From contig OU696573.1 of the NCBI GenBank assembly GCA_916048095.2, positions 4,467,535 through 4,531,534 on the forward strand: a stretch of DNA of 64,000 nt, written 5' to 3'. The DNA is from Sacculina carcini. Lineage: Eukaryota > Arthropoda > Thecostraca > Sacculinidae. Within the stretch, counting starts at the first letter, position 1, and the number at the start of each line of letters is the position of its first letter. A program made the translations under genes and the position numbers. This document shows positions 14,166 through 24,050 of the stretch, in pieces. The notes below the pieces were generated by a model that had not been told where the DNA came from, did no database searches, and worked only from the letters and a program-made list of their open reading frames with translations.

Positions 14166-17100
14166 TCATCGGACGGCGCGCTGCCGCTTCTCAATCAGCC
14201 TCGCTGATCTGCGGGGCTGAAAACCCGATAAAGCGTCACATTCCTCGCGACTCCGTCGATGAGGCAGAGTGATGAACATTTCATCATCCGCGTTGTCATC
14301 TAGAACTTCTGGTTGTTCAGCCTCATTATGAGACTGATCACGAGGTCGCAGATCGCGCACGTGGCGCGGAACGTTATCCACCTCCACAGATTGATGCGAA
14401 ACCACACCAGTGACCACACCCTTACCGTATCTCTGATCACATCGCACGTTTGGTGGTTTCACCCACACCAAGTCTCCCTTCTTGTACACACAATCTTCTG
14501 ATTCGCCCGTCAGCGTTGAAACCTTATCAATGCCTCGCACTCTGACTGCGTATTTGTACAGTTCAGCGGCTGGACAACTGTCTGATCCGCTACCACGCGG
14601 CGTCACGTTATACAAGTATACTGCCTCGGCCAGAGAACACCCTTTTCTAGCCGCTATAACCTTCACGGTGCGATGGTTACGCTCCACCACCCCGTTACCA
14701 CTTGGTACATACGCACACCTGAACCTCAGTCTGACTCCCCATCTTTCAGCAAAAGCCGCGAAGAGCTTACTTCTGAAAGCCGTATCGTTATCGCCGAAAA
14801 GCTCTTCCGGAGGTCCACGCTCGCAGAAAACACTCTCAAGTTGCTCGATGACACACGCGGCATTTTGCATGCGCAACGGCCGCCATATTGCAAACCGTGA
14901 CGGTCCACAATCCACCATGGTCAAGCACGACAATCCTTTCCAGTGGGTAATGTCGATAGCAACGCGTTGCCACACGCGCTCCACCTCCAGATGACCAGAT
15001 CTCCATTTTGCCGGCGCTGGATCTACCGATTGACATATTTGGCACCGCTTTAGAGCCTCCCGTACCTCTCGCGAGCTCACATTCCGTCGCGTCCGTCTGA
15101 CACACTGTAACGTCCTCCGAGCTCCAGGATGTCCCATCAGATGATGAACATCACGAATCACCTCTGCTGACGAGCACCCATCGTCTTCACACTCAGCAAT
15201 TCCGCACCCGACGAACGACGTTTTTAAGTCACTGAAGCAGTCAGTTGATAGCTTCAGCCACCGTTGAGGCACGCGCGTCATGCCGTCCGCTCTGTTTAGT
15301 GCCGAAGCCACTAACGTAACTGAAAGATCCAGGTTGTATTCTTCCACCAACGCGGCCACAATGTCAAGTCTCCTTCTCACCAGCAGTTCTCCTGCAGCCT
15401 TCGTTCGCAGTCGTCTCTTACCTGACAAACAATCAGTGACCCATCGATGAACAGTCAAAGAATCGGTAACAATTTCGATTTTCCGCATCTTCCACACCAA
15501 GGCCATATTCAGTCCTTTTATCAGTGCGTCTAATTCCGCCATGTTGATGTGCGTCGCACTGTCAGATCTCAGCCAACTTGCATCCTCAATTATGTTACCG
15601 TCAACGTCAAGACGAACACCCATGGCGAGCGAGCTCGCGTCAACCCAAACCTTCGCCTCGTGTCCTTCCACATTCCATCTGCCACAAACTGGATCATTAT
15701 CCTTTACAACTCTCAGCACCTCCTTTAAACAAGTCTTCACGTGATCGTTCACAACTGGATCGTCCCAGCCCTTCGTGTGCGCATTCGTGAGCCGCTTGAT
15801 AAAAGCTACAGCCACCCTCAGCCATCCACACACGGGGTAGTGACCGACTAATTTCCCACAAAACGAAAACACAGATCTTCTTGTTATCATTTCGGGCATT
15901 TCACAAACCTCCCCGTCTCTCCTCCACGACAGCGCACCACCCTCTCCCCAGACTCTCATTCCCAAGAGTCGCGCACCATCCGTCACCTTCACACTTGCCT
16001 TGCAAACGAGTCCATATCGGTTCAAGTGACTCTCAACTCGCTCCACTTTGACAACATCCTCATTGACCAAGATATCGTCGACGTAAGCCGAAGTGCCTCT
16101 CTCAACTTCGGGGTCGGCTGACAACACAAAGTGCAGCACAGCTCTCATGACTAACGGTGAGACGTTCAATCCAAACGCCAGACGCGTTAGGCAATATCTT
16201 TGACCCTTCACAATCACCGTTTGATATGGCCACATCTTATCAGACACCCGAATCTGCAAGTACGCTTTTTTCAAATCAAGCGTTGACACGTTCCTGCCCT
16301 GTCGTCTCCATTCACGCACTCGATCTGCGCACACATCAGCGTCTCTAGTGTGTACGTCAATGTGCTCGTTCACTTGCCTCAAATCCATCACTGGTCTCAC
16401 TTTGTTTCTTTGTGGCACCGCCATCAGCGGGACAAGACCTTTTGCAGGACCATGCTTCCGCTCATCATATGGAATCAGCCACTCCTCACGTATCCACTCT
16501 TCCAGTTCCTCCTCAAATGCAGACCGGACATCGTGCGACATAGAATACTGCCCGACACGATTGTACAACACTCCGGGCTCTTCAGCATCTGACCACTTCC
16601 ACTCAGCCGTCCACGTGCGTTTGACAGGGTCAAACACCACAACAAAATCTTTCTCTTCAATCCGAACAATTTTTGCATGCGAGACTGGAGCACAGTCCGT
16701 TCTGTTCGACTTGCCATCCCGTTTTCCAGCGCAGTGCTCATGAACTGCACGGCTCAAATCACCGTCACATTCATCTGGAACCTTATCTCTAGCACCGAGA
16801 CACACCCCTAGCGTAGGACGACTCACTACCTCAAGACCTTGGGCTCCGAACCGAACAACACGCGAGGAGCTGACCGTCACACCTCCCAACATTTCAACAC
16901 CGTTCATCCCCATGATAAACTCGAAACCCAAAGGTCGAATGGCCACCACCAACACTTTCAACAGTCGCACCCCATTCACTCCATCAATACATACTCTCAC
17001 ATTTCCAATCCCTTTGCACCTTTGCCGCTGCCCTGACATTGTCACAATTCTTGTTTCTGTGGGTCTGAATTCACTGCAGATAGACACATGAGCTACACAA

Positions 17101-17237
17101 ATCGAACATCCAGTGTCCACCAATGCTGTCGTCCGCTCGCCGTTAACACACATTGAAACAGTAGGAAGCGCAGAATTTAGAGAGCGGGAGAAGACGCTTG
17201 CGCAAACGGCCTCTCCCCTTGGTCGTTTCCCGAACAC
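14166..17237 (-). CDS. Family A pol: protease, reverse transcriptase, RNase H, integrase
   Basis: 1,023 residues in one frame. The protease is at the N-terminus with ALVDTGCSI. The RT has VRPVMDLRQVN, LDLKKAYLQI, RLAFGLNVSPL and the catalytic AYVDDILVN. The RNase H region has VWVDASSLAMG, INMAELDAL and IVTDSL. The integrase has a zinc-binding part (HLMGHPG, then CQICQ), then VAIDITH, FGDNDTAF and GNGVVERNHRTVK, supplying the D, D, E triad. It ends with a basic tail. The frame overlaps gag by 61 bases and lies in the -1 frame relative to gag; the slippery heptamer at 17225-17231 sits at the start of the overlap. No lesion was seen, so the protein could be functional. It differs from typical Mag or CsRn1 pol in its RNase H region (GKRRLRTKAAGEL). 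Confidence 0.85.
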   Translation of the reverse strand: MFGKRPRGEAVCASVFSRSLNSALPTVSMCVNGERTTALVDTGCSICVAHVSICSEFRPTETRIVTMSGQRQRCKGIGNVRVCIDGVNGVRLLKVLVVAIRPLGFEFIMGMNGVEMLGGVTVSSSRVVRFGAQGLEVVSRPTLGVCLGARDKVPDECDGDLSRAVHEHCAGKRDGKSNRTDCAPVSHAKIVRIEEKDFVVVFDPVKRTWTAEWKWSDAEEPGVLYNRVGQYSMSHDVRSAFEEELEEWIREEWLIPYDERKHGPAKGLVPLMAVPQRNKVRPVMDLRQVNEHIDVHTRDADVCADRVREWRRQGRNVSTLDLKKAYLQIRVSDKMWPYQTVIVKGQRYCLTRLAFGLNVSPLVMRAVLHFVLSADPEVERGTSAYVDDILVNEDVVKVERVESHLNRYGLVCKASVKVTDGARLLGMRVWGEGGALSWRRDGEVCEMPEMITRRSVFSFCGKLVGHYPVCGWLRVAVAFIKRLTNAHTKGWDDPVVNDHVKTCLKEVLRVVKDNDPVCGRWNVEGHEAKVWVDASSLAMGVRLDVDGNIIEDASWLRSDSATHINMAELDALIKGLNMALVWKMRKIEIVTDSLTVHRWVTDCLSGKRRLRTKAAGELLVRRRLDIVAALVEEYNLDLSVTLVASALNRADGMTRVPQRWLKLSTDCFSDLKTSFVGCGIAECEDDGCSSAEVIRDVHHLMGHPGARRTLQCVRRTRRNVSSREVREALKRCQICQSVDPAPAKWRSGHLEVERVWQRVAIDITHWKGLSCLTMVDCGPSRFAIWRPLRMQNAACVIEQLESVFCERGPPEELFGDNDTAFRSKLFAAFAERWGVRLRFRCAYVPSGNGVVERNHRTVKVIAARKGCSLAEAVYLYNVTPRGSGSDSCPAAELYKYAVRVRGIDKVSTLTGESEDCVYKKGDLVWVKPPNVRCDQRYGKGVVTGVVSHQSVEVDNVPRHVRDLRPRDQSHNEAEQPEVLDDNADDEMFITLPHRRSREECDALSGFQPRRSARLIEKRQRAVR

Positions 17238-17983
17238 TCTCGAGAGAAATGTCCGACTTCATTGCAGCGATGACACCGCACCACACTGCCACGGGCCACA
17301 GCGCCTCTCCTCATTGTTCTTCCTCTAGAGCTCACAGCTCCATCCCGACAATATCTGGCAAAATGTCCTGTTCCGCCACAAGCAAAACAACGTAGCTGAG
17401 TATTCCTGTTGATTAGCACGGTCGCTGTTCGAGCACCAAGTCCTGATTGCACAAATGACGCCTGAGGGTCCTCCTGCAACAGAATGCGAGCATGAGCCAG
17501 AACTTGATAAGTGTCCAGGACTTCCACGCGTGAGCCCGCCCTCAAAAGCTGACGCACATTGGAAGGCAGCCCTGCAACAAACGCGCACGTGATCGCTGTC
17601 TCTGGTACGCCACCGAATAGCGCAGCCAAACGTCTCAAATCCGCCAGATATATGTCCGGTGACTCGCCAGAGTACAGTTTGCGGCGCGTGAACTGTTCAT
17701 AGGCGGTAAACCGGTCCGCGCCAAATGCAGCTTTCAACTCAGCCTTTAGTTTGTCGCAATTAACCCGATCGAGGGGGTTCATCTGCTGAAACACCGCAAA
17801 CGCCCCTCCTGTCACGCGTAGCGCAATGACAGTTGCGACATCGTCCACATTTTTGAGCTGACATACGAGCTCTACTTTTTCCAGCCATTCCGAAACATCT
17901 TGTTTCCCGGAGCCGTCAAACTCGGGGATGAGCTTGAGATCAAAATTTGACTGCGATCCACTCGATTGATCAGGATTACTCAT
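17177..17983 (-). CDS. Family A gag with two CCHC zinc knuckles
   Basis: 268 residues. The N-terminal two thirds resemble a retrotransposon gag capsid region (PEFDGSGKQDVSEWLEKVE, YLADLRRLAALF, FVAGLP). Two nucleocapsid-type knuckles follow, CFACGGTGHFARYC and CHRCNEVGHFSREC. Directly after the last Cys comes SGN, encoded by the GGGAAAC heptamer. The start Met is 18-30 bases inside the primer-site region and has no upstream rival. The capsid region assembles the particle that packages element RNA. Confidence 0.8.
   Translation of the reverse strand: MSNPDQSSGSQSNFDLKLIPEFDGSGKQDVSEWLEKVELVCQLKNVDDVATVIALRVTGGAFAVFQQMNPLDRVNCDKLKAELKAAFGADRFTAYEQFTRRKLYSGESPDIYLADLRRLAALFGGVPETAITCAFVAGLPSNVRQLLRAGSRVEVLDTYQVLAHARILLQEDPQASFVQSGLGARTATVLINRNTQLRCFACGGTGHFARYCRDGAVSSRGRTMRRGAVARGSVVRCHRCNEVGHFSRECSGNDQGERPFAQASSPAL
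17225..17231 (-). promoter_or_regulatory. Candidate -1 ribosomal frameshift heptamer GGGAAAC
   Basis: On the minus strand GGGAAAC is placed in the gag frame as G GGA AAC, the canonical X XXY YYZ arrangement, and pol continues in the -1 frame. The same heptamer is in the same position after the last knuckle in the copy at 51539-51545. Confidence 0.7.
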
Positions 17984-18000
17984 GATTGAATCAGTAAAAT

Positions 18001-18012
18001 GCCGAAATAGCT
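18001..18012 (-). promoter_or_regulatory. Candidate primer-binding site matching the 5' end of tRNA-Phe
   Basis: The 12 bases touching the 5' LTR read AGCTATTTCGGC on the element's sense strand, the exact complement of GCCGAAATAGCT, which is how eukaryotic tRNA-Phe begins. Ordinary sites pair with the tRNA 3' end instead. The same 12 bases touch the LTR remnant of the copy at 21288-21299. Confidence 0.55.
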
Positions 18013-18370
18013 TGTAGTAAAGTCAGATGACAGCAGCACCACGTTTCACCTGTATTTTCATGCAACAGCGCTCAGCAATCAAACACCATCCTTCCACAGA
18101 CAACGCACACATTCAACTGTCCCTGCACCGGCTTCTCATGACCATCGCACACAAGCACACATCAACATACATGTAAATGCACACACACACGCACACACAC
18201 ACACACACACCACTACCTGCCACAACGCTCAAACGCAAGTCGAGCCGAGTCAGCAAGCTGACGCTGCAAACATGCACACACTCGCACACAGACATACATA
18301 TGCACGCGAATACGACACTCACTCACACCGCTCTGGCTAGATATGCAGCACTCTAATATACTAACGCACA
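18013..18370 (-). repeat. 5' LTR of family A element
   Basis: 358 bp, minus-strand TGTGCG to CTACA. Contains an internal CA tract. Few differences from the 3' LTR, so the insertion is fairly young. Confidence 0.9.
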
Positions 18371-18550
18371 ATGACTGTGTATATGTGCGTGTATGTATGC
18401 TGGCGTGCTGGCTGCTGACATTGAGAGGCCTGGCGAGGAAGGCTATCAGACAGCGTGGCTATGGACATAGTTTAAGAGCGGTGTATGCTAGTTTGTTCTA
18501 TACATTACACTGTTTTATTTTCAAGTGCATACATATTTTTATAATATACG

Positions 18551-19497
18551 TCTACAGTACCATGATTGAACTGATGGACGATGTTAAAATGTGTCTACAG
18601 TATCATGATTGAACTGATGGACGATGTGAAAATGTGTCTACAGTATCATGATTGAACTGATGGACAATGTTAAAATGTGTCTACAGTATCATGATTGAAC
18701 TGATGGATAATGTTAAAATGTGTCTACAGTATCATGATTGAACTGATGGATGATGTTAAAATGTGTCTACAGTATCATGATTGAACTGATGGACAATGTT
18801 AAAATGTGTCTACAGTATCATGATTGAACTGATGGACAATGTTAAAATGTGTCTACAGTATCATGATTGAAATGATGGACAATGTTAAAATGTATCTACA
18901 GTATCATGATTGAACTGATGGACAATGTTAAAATGTGTCTACAGTATCATGATTGAACTGATGGACAATGTTAAAATGTGTCTACAGTATCATGATTGAA
19001 CTGATGGACAATGTTAAAATGTGTCTACAGTATCATGATTGAAATGATGGACAATGTTAAAATGTATCTACAGTATCATGATTGAACTGATGGACAATGT
19101 TAAAATGTGTCTACAGTATCATGATTGAACTGATGGACAATGTTAAAATTTGTCTACAGTATCATGATTGAACTGATGGACAATGTTAAAATGTGTCTAC
19201 AGTATCATGATTGAACTGATGGACAATGTTAAAATGTGTCTACAGTATCATGATTGAACTGATGGACAATGTTAAAATGTGTCTACAGTATCATGATTGA
19301 ACTGATGGACAATGTTAAAATGTGTCTACAGTATCATGATTGAAATGATGGACAATGTTAAAATGTATCTACAGTATCATGATTGAACTGATGGACGATG
19401 TTAAAATGTGTCTACAGTATCATGATTGAAATGATGGACGATGTTAAAATGTGTCTACAGTATCATGATTGAAATGATGGACAATGTTAAAATGTGT
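18551..19497 (+). repeat. 43-bp minisatellite, about 22 units
   Basis: The unit begins TCTACAGTATCATGATTGAA and continues with CTGATGGACAATGTTAAAATGTG. Units differ by a few positions (GGACAATG/GGACGATG, GAACTG/GAAATG). The same unit occurs in reverse orientation at 41497-42560 and 49914-50043. The 180 bases between the LTR and the array hold nothing recognised. Confidence 0.97.
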
Positions 19498-20097
19498 GTT
19501 GCGATCGGCATCATTCTCGAACATATGATCATATATTGTGGATAACTAGATGGTGCCGTTTCAACGTATATTTCAAGAAATTTTTCGTAAGTAGACTGTC
19601 TATCATACTTCTGGAATTAATTGAAAAACACTACTTTGCACCAACACCTCGTCTTCTTTTTTAATTGAACAATTAAGTATATCTCCATTTTCATTGACAT
19701 GCCTGGATTTTACGTCTCGTGGCAAATTCAGGGAACCATAGAGAACGCTCCCAGTTTATACATGCTTGCCGCCGCGAGACAAGCACACGTTGCGGACACA
19801 CGCAAACAGGTAAGCAAATAATCACATAATCATACACCGTAGCGTTCTCACACACTTCACACATCGTACACACGTCAAGTTAGCCTTGACGTGCGTTTTA
19901 CTGGTAGATCCAGGTAGTCGATAGTCTGGCTGCAATAATAAACACGAGTCATCGAAGCCGTGTCAGGTCTGTGACTGTCTCCCGTGTAACCACTGCTTCA
20001 GTTTACGTGCTTATATAGAAGACATTGAAGAACGAAATTATCTGTGTTGTCTTTGGAGAAATATATAATATAATTGGGACCATTTACAATGGTTAGG
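19498..20097. other. Non-coding stretch, nothing recognised
   Basis: No coding frame or RNA gene was seen. Near its right end is GGTTAGGTTAGGTCAGG, which superficially resembles TTAGG-type telomere repeats but is far too short to call. Confidence 0.5.
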
Positions 20098-21300
20098 TTA
20101 GGTCAGGTTATGCGACGGTATTCTCGGAACAGTACCTGCAATCACACTGCACACCGGACCGCCATTAGGCACCGAATATTCTTTAGGCCCCAATATTACA
20201 CCACGTTCGTCCACATATACGCTCCCCAGCCTCGCAACGACGTCCATACCAAGAATCACTTCAACCTCACCCAATAGATCGTTAGCCACTATCACAGGCA
20301 ACCAAAGTTCCACGCCACCTACAGCCACTCGCACCTTGTCCGTATCAGCACACGGCATTCTACGACCATCGACGGTAGTCGCGCTTCAGCTGCCACGCGC
20401 ATTTGCAGCAATCGATCGAGACACGATCGACATTGTGCAGCCCATGTCCATCACAGCATGCACATTTCTACCATTGACTACCGCTGGCACACGCCAAAGC
20501 GCCATTACTGACTGGTCAGTGGGAGAGCTGCTGGCGCACCAGATCTCCCCTCGCCGTTTCCCGTCTGTTGTGTTATTTCTTGTTCGCGAGGACAGTTTCG
20601 CCTTAGATGCGGTCCCCCGCATCCGAAACATTCAATTTGGCGACGTACATTTTGTAATGGACCACCGTTGCTCCGCGCATTGCAGTACATTGCGAGTTGA
20701 GGGCCACCACAATTGAAACACCTTATCTGCGTCGAATATTGTATTTTCTCATTGCGAAAGTGTTGCGTGTTTCGTGCCACCATCGCAGTACTACCCTCGC
20801 CGATCTCTGTCAAAAGGATGCGCGCACGCTCGACGACCGACGCCAAAGCAATTGTTGTCAAATTCGGCATGGTTCTCAATCCTCGTGAGACCTCACGCGG
20901 CAATCCCAACATAAAAGCGTTCTTGAGAACGTTGTCACACTCAATATTAGCAAGCTTAGCAAGTCGCCTCAGGTTCGCCATGTAAACATCGGCTGGTTCT
21001 CCCTTCCACTTGCACGCGGTGAGCATTTCGTATGCCGAGATCCTGTGTGTAGCGAAAGCGTCCAGCAGTGATCTTTTGATCTCCGAATACACACACTTTT
21101 GGACCTCATCCATTTCACAGAACACTGCGTACGCCGGTCCGTCGAAGAAGAGGCACGACGGTCTCGAGGGCGTCGATCTTCCGTAGTTCTGCCACTCTAT
21201 CAAACTTGTCGATCCATTGCACGATATCCTGGCTCCCGTCAAACGGCCGTACAATGTCATGCAGCTTCACATTCGTCATATCTAAGGGCCGAAATAGCTT
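20098..21300 (-). pseudogene. Decayed family A copy: gag and protease fragment
   Basis: Minus-strand remnant of the same family. Gag (20505-21260) has matching blocks (YMANLRRLAKLA, FMLGLPREV) and two degenerate knuckles that have lost their His (CFNCGGPQLAMYC, CFGCGGPHLRRNC). The protease follows in shifted frames (20386-20631 and 20098-20358); its active site reads VMDMGCT instead of D-S/T-G. At 21288-21299 is the same 12-base motif as at 18001-18012, and LTR-like sequence starting TGTAATG follows from 21300. RT and integrase are missing: the copy ends at about 20098. Confidence 0.75.
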
Positions 21301-22334
21301 GTAATGTGAACGATGTATTTAGTGACAATCAAATCCATGATATGAAACTGGAAATAAACGCCGCACAAGAGTTCAGACGACGCCAGCAAAAAACACGGAG
21401 AAGAATAAGGCAGACAATATCCTCTCACACTCGTACGTAAAACCACTAGACACACACATACGCGAAAGCCACTGAAACAACTATCACCGCACACAACCTA
21501 TTCACACTAAACCAACGCCACACTCTCACTGACTCGTTACATTCTCTCCAGGGCTGCCAGGTGTCTCAAGCCATATAAGGCCAAACCGGTGACGAAAAAA
21601 GGCCAAAAAGGCCAGCCTCGAAGCACAGCGAGGTAATTGTATTTGCTGAACGCCAAATATTTCCAAAGCGCCCAACAGAGGCGTCAATTACATTGTGAGA
21701 CATATGAAAGGTACTATTTCACAAAAATATTTGTTTCCACTAGGTACGTTTCAGGCGGAGAAAATAATTATGAAAATATGTTTACAACAACATTTTTACT
21801 GCACTGATACATTTTTTCTCAATTTTCAAATATTTTTAGCGAATTATGGATATTTCCAGTGCGCTGAGGTCAAATATTAATCTAGTTTCTATTAATTCCT
21901 TCTACCGTTTATGCAATTCAACTTTTTGTAGCAGTGTGAAAATACACTCAAAACGCACATTTCGTTCTAATATTCATTTCAAATATCTCACAAAGTAGGG
22001 ACAATCTAACAAGCTAATAATATATCTTATTTGAGCAACATTTAATTACCTGATGAAAATACATTTTGCAAAAACGTGTCATGCGTGTCGTGCACATGCT
22101 CAGTTGGACGCGCATGACATTCGAGGAACCTACAGTAACGTTCCCAATAACAAGTTGCGTGGCGTAAACACTGGCGTGGTTGATGAGCGAATGAATGTAT
22201 TACACAGTGAAGGGTGAACAAACGTACAACGCTACTTGTGTCCAGTGACACTCACACACACACACACATGCACACACGCATACAAACAATATCACACACA
22301 CACTCATACACACACACTCATACACACACACACT
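21300..22334. other. LTR remnant and unassigned sequence
   Basis: The first part is probably 5' LTR of the decayed family A copy (no partner LTR, so its end cannot be fixed). The rest holds no gene. A CA/ACTCAT-rich stretch at about 22250-22334 precedes the CsRn1-type element and contains the left edge of the segmental duplication at about 22293. Confidence 0.5.
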
Positions 22335-23091
22335 TGTAGCGACCCAGTCCATAACAGTTGCGTCGTACTAATACCGCTAGATGGCGCCATGTGTACATAT
22401 TCACTGTTTGTATGCGCGATTTTTGACCTTATAGACTGTGACTGTGCGATAGCGTAGCATAAGTACGTCTGATAGCACGATATACAGCAAATGTTTTTCA
22501 TGATTATATATTAATTATACAATTGATTGCCACACGTTGTACTATTTTACATTGCTATATATGTACGCTTCAAATCCTGGTCGCTGCGCTACGTGTAATA
22601 TTTATATGTGTGTAAACTTGTGCATTTACTATGTGAACATCATGCCCTGCATTAGACCGTTTCAAGTTAAGCACCATTATGGGGTAAATTTCGATGCCTT
22701 GCTTCGTCAAGTCAGTCGAACTTTGTGAAGTGAATACAGTGATACGTGTTACAGTGAAAGTGTTGTGCTATCCCTCTCCTTTCGTTGGGTAATAGGTGGT
22801 AGTTTACGCTGGTAGCTCCGGTATTACCAGTATTGCATTCCACGGACCCGTCTCTTCCTTCTTCCTTGCCTCTCTCCCCTTGGCTCAGGCCTCTCACCCA
22901 CTGGAGGTGAGAGTGCTCGCTCCGGGTGCAGTACGATCCCGGAGCACACCGGTCCTGATTGAGCCCAGGCCTAAACAGGCTAGCAGAGGCGTGGGTTGCC
23001 CTGCATCAAGAAGGGAAATTGTCTGGTCGCGTGTCGGTGAACACAGGCCACATTTGGCCCAATAGAATTGGACTCAAATCCACATTCTACA
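22335..23091 (+). repeat. 5' LTR, CsRn1-type element copy 1
   Basis: 757 bp, TGTAGCGACC to ATTCTACA. Matches 27417-28173 at a constant offset of 5,082. Confidence 0.95.
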
Positions 23092-23092
23092 C

Positions 23093-23110
23093 TGGTGACC
23101 CCGACGTGAT
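23093..23110 (+). promoter_or_regulatory. Primer-binding site for tRNA-Trp
   Basis: TGGTGACCCCGACGTGAT is an 18-base complement of the 3' end of animal tRNA-Trp including CCA. It begins two bases after the 5' LTR. A partial second copy (TGGTGACCCCGAC) lies at about 23129-23141. Confidence 0.85.
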
Positions 23111-23147
23111 CTACACTGGAGCGACACTGGTGACCCCGACAACCGGC

Positions 23148-24050
23148 ATGCTAGAACCCGGAGGCACGACACCACAGGCACAGTCGCCCGACGGTAATGT
23201 GGATCTCACAACCACAGCCAAGCCGTTGACGACATTCCTCCTACCACCGTTCTGCGCTGACGAGCCCGAATTGTGGCTCACACAAGTGGAGTTCGCGTTC
23301 GACGTATCCGGTATCGACGATGGCCGCAGCCGTCTCAAAATGCTCGCGGCGAACCTTCCGATGCCGGTCGCGGTCCAAGTAAAGGACATCATCAGCCGAC
23401 AGACTGCGACATTCACCGAACTCTGCGAAGCACTCCGTTCACGACTGGCTACCTCTCGCGCATCAAAACTCGAAGCACTGCTGCGCCATCAACAGTTAGG
23501 TGATCAGCGACCATCGCAACTGTTGCGCAACATGCGCAACGAAGTGACAGCGGCAGGAGATCCTGGAGACACCGGACTTCTGCGAACGCTATTTCTCCAG
23601 CGATTGCCACAAACAATCCGCACCGCACTGTCTCTCCTTCCAGAGAACAGTGACTTGGACTTGTTGGCTACCGCCGCTGATCGCTTTGCTCAAGCAACTG
23701 ACAATCAATCGGCTACAGTCTGGCCAGAAGTGGCGGCGATTCGGCAAGTAGAGCACGCTGCATCAGCTCCTACAGCACCAACCGTGTCCCACACGGAATT
23801 TTCTCAGCTGATGGGGAAAATGACGGAGCTCATCAGCGAACTGCAGATCTCAAGGAGTCACGCAGCCGAAAGTCGCTCTCGCCCGCCACAGCGGAACCGT
23901 TCGTTGTCTCGTCGCAACTCCAGACCGAGCCAAAACCAGGTGCGCAGTGACGAAAATCGTGTTTGTCGCTTCCACCGCAGATTTGGCTCATCAGCTTACA
24001 GATGCGAGCTTCCGTGTACTTGGACTGCTACAGCCAACTCGGAAAACTGA
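23148..24050 (+). CDS. CsRn1-type gag
   Basis: 300 residues from the first Met after the primer site; the open frame extends upstream into the LTR but that part is untranslated leader by position. Capsid-like blocks include [36 protein letters not shown] and [10 protein letters not shown]. The C-terminus is Arg/Ser-rich and ends with [18 protein letters not shown], a Cys-His-Cys-Cys arrangement in place of a CCHC knuckle, as reported for CsRn1 relatives. The gag stop TGA (24048-24050) follows a GGAAAAC heptamer, and pol lies in the -1 frame. This frame is intact. Confidence 0.85.
   Translation: MLEPGGTTPQAQSPDGNVDLTTTAKPLTTFLLPPFCADEPELWLTQVEFAFDVSGIDDGRSRLKMLAANLPMPVAVQVKDIISRQTATFTELCEALRSRLATSRASKLEALLRHQQLGDQRPSQLLRNMRNEVTAAGDPGDTGLLRTLFLQRLPQTIRTALSLLPENSDLDLLATAADRFAQATDNQSATVWPEVAAIRQVEHAASAPTAPTVSHTEFSQLMGKMTELISELQISRSHAAESRSRPPQRNRSLSRRNSRPSQNQVRSDENRVCRFHRRFGSSAYRCELPCTWTATANSEN
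24041..24047 (+). promoter_or_regulatory. Candidate -1 frameshift heptamer GGAAAAC
   Basis: In the gag frame it reads G GAA AAC and is followed immediately by the gag stop. Slipping back one base continues into the protease frame. It is a near-canonical heptamer, so the assignment is tentative. Confidence 0.45.

Larger units (their letters stand above)
13666..18370 (-). mobile_element. Gypsy-like LTR retrotransposon, family A, structurally complete
   Basis: A 4.7-kb element transcribed leftward. Two LTRs (13666-14025 and 18013-18370), a polypurine tract next to the left LTR, overlapping gag and pol frames without lesions, and a short conserved motif where the primer-binding site should be. 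The LTRs differ at only a few bases plus CA-tract length. Flanks do not match as a target-site duplication (left flank ATAAA, right flank ATGAC), and the LINE it abuts does not resume on the other side. Two more copies of the family lie at 20098-21300 and 51346-54559. Domain order PR-RT-RH-IN is Gypsy-like; the clade was not identified. Confidence 0.85.

Noticed and set aside
20088-20112. TTAGG-like telomeric motif
   Set aside because: Only about two and a half units; chance or an unrelated repeat is more likely.
21545-21620. CAGGGCTGCCAG, resembling a hAT end
   Set aside because: No inverted partner and no 8-bp duplication were found nearby.
22236-23065. Short frames repeated in all four CsRn1 LTRs (for example 63- and 89-residue frames)
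   Set aside because: Repeated only because the LTR is repeated; no coding resemblance and LTRs are not expected to encode protein here.
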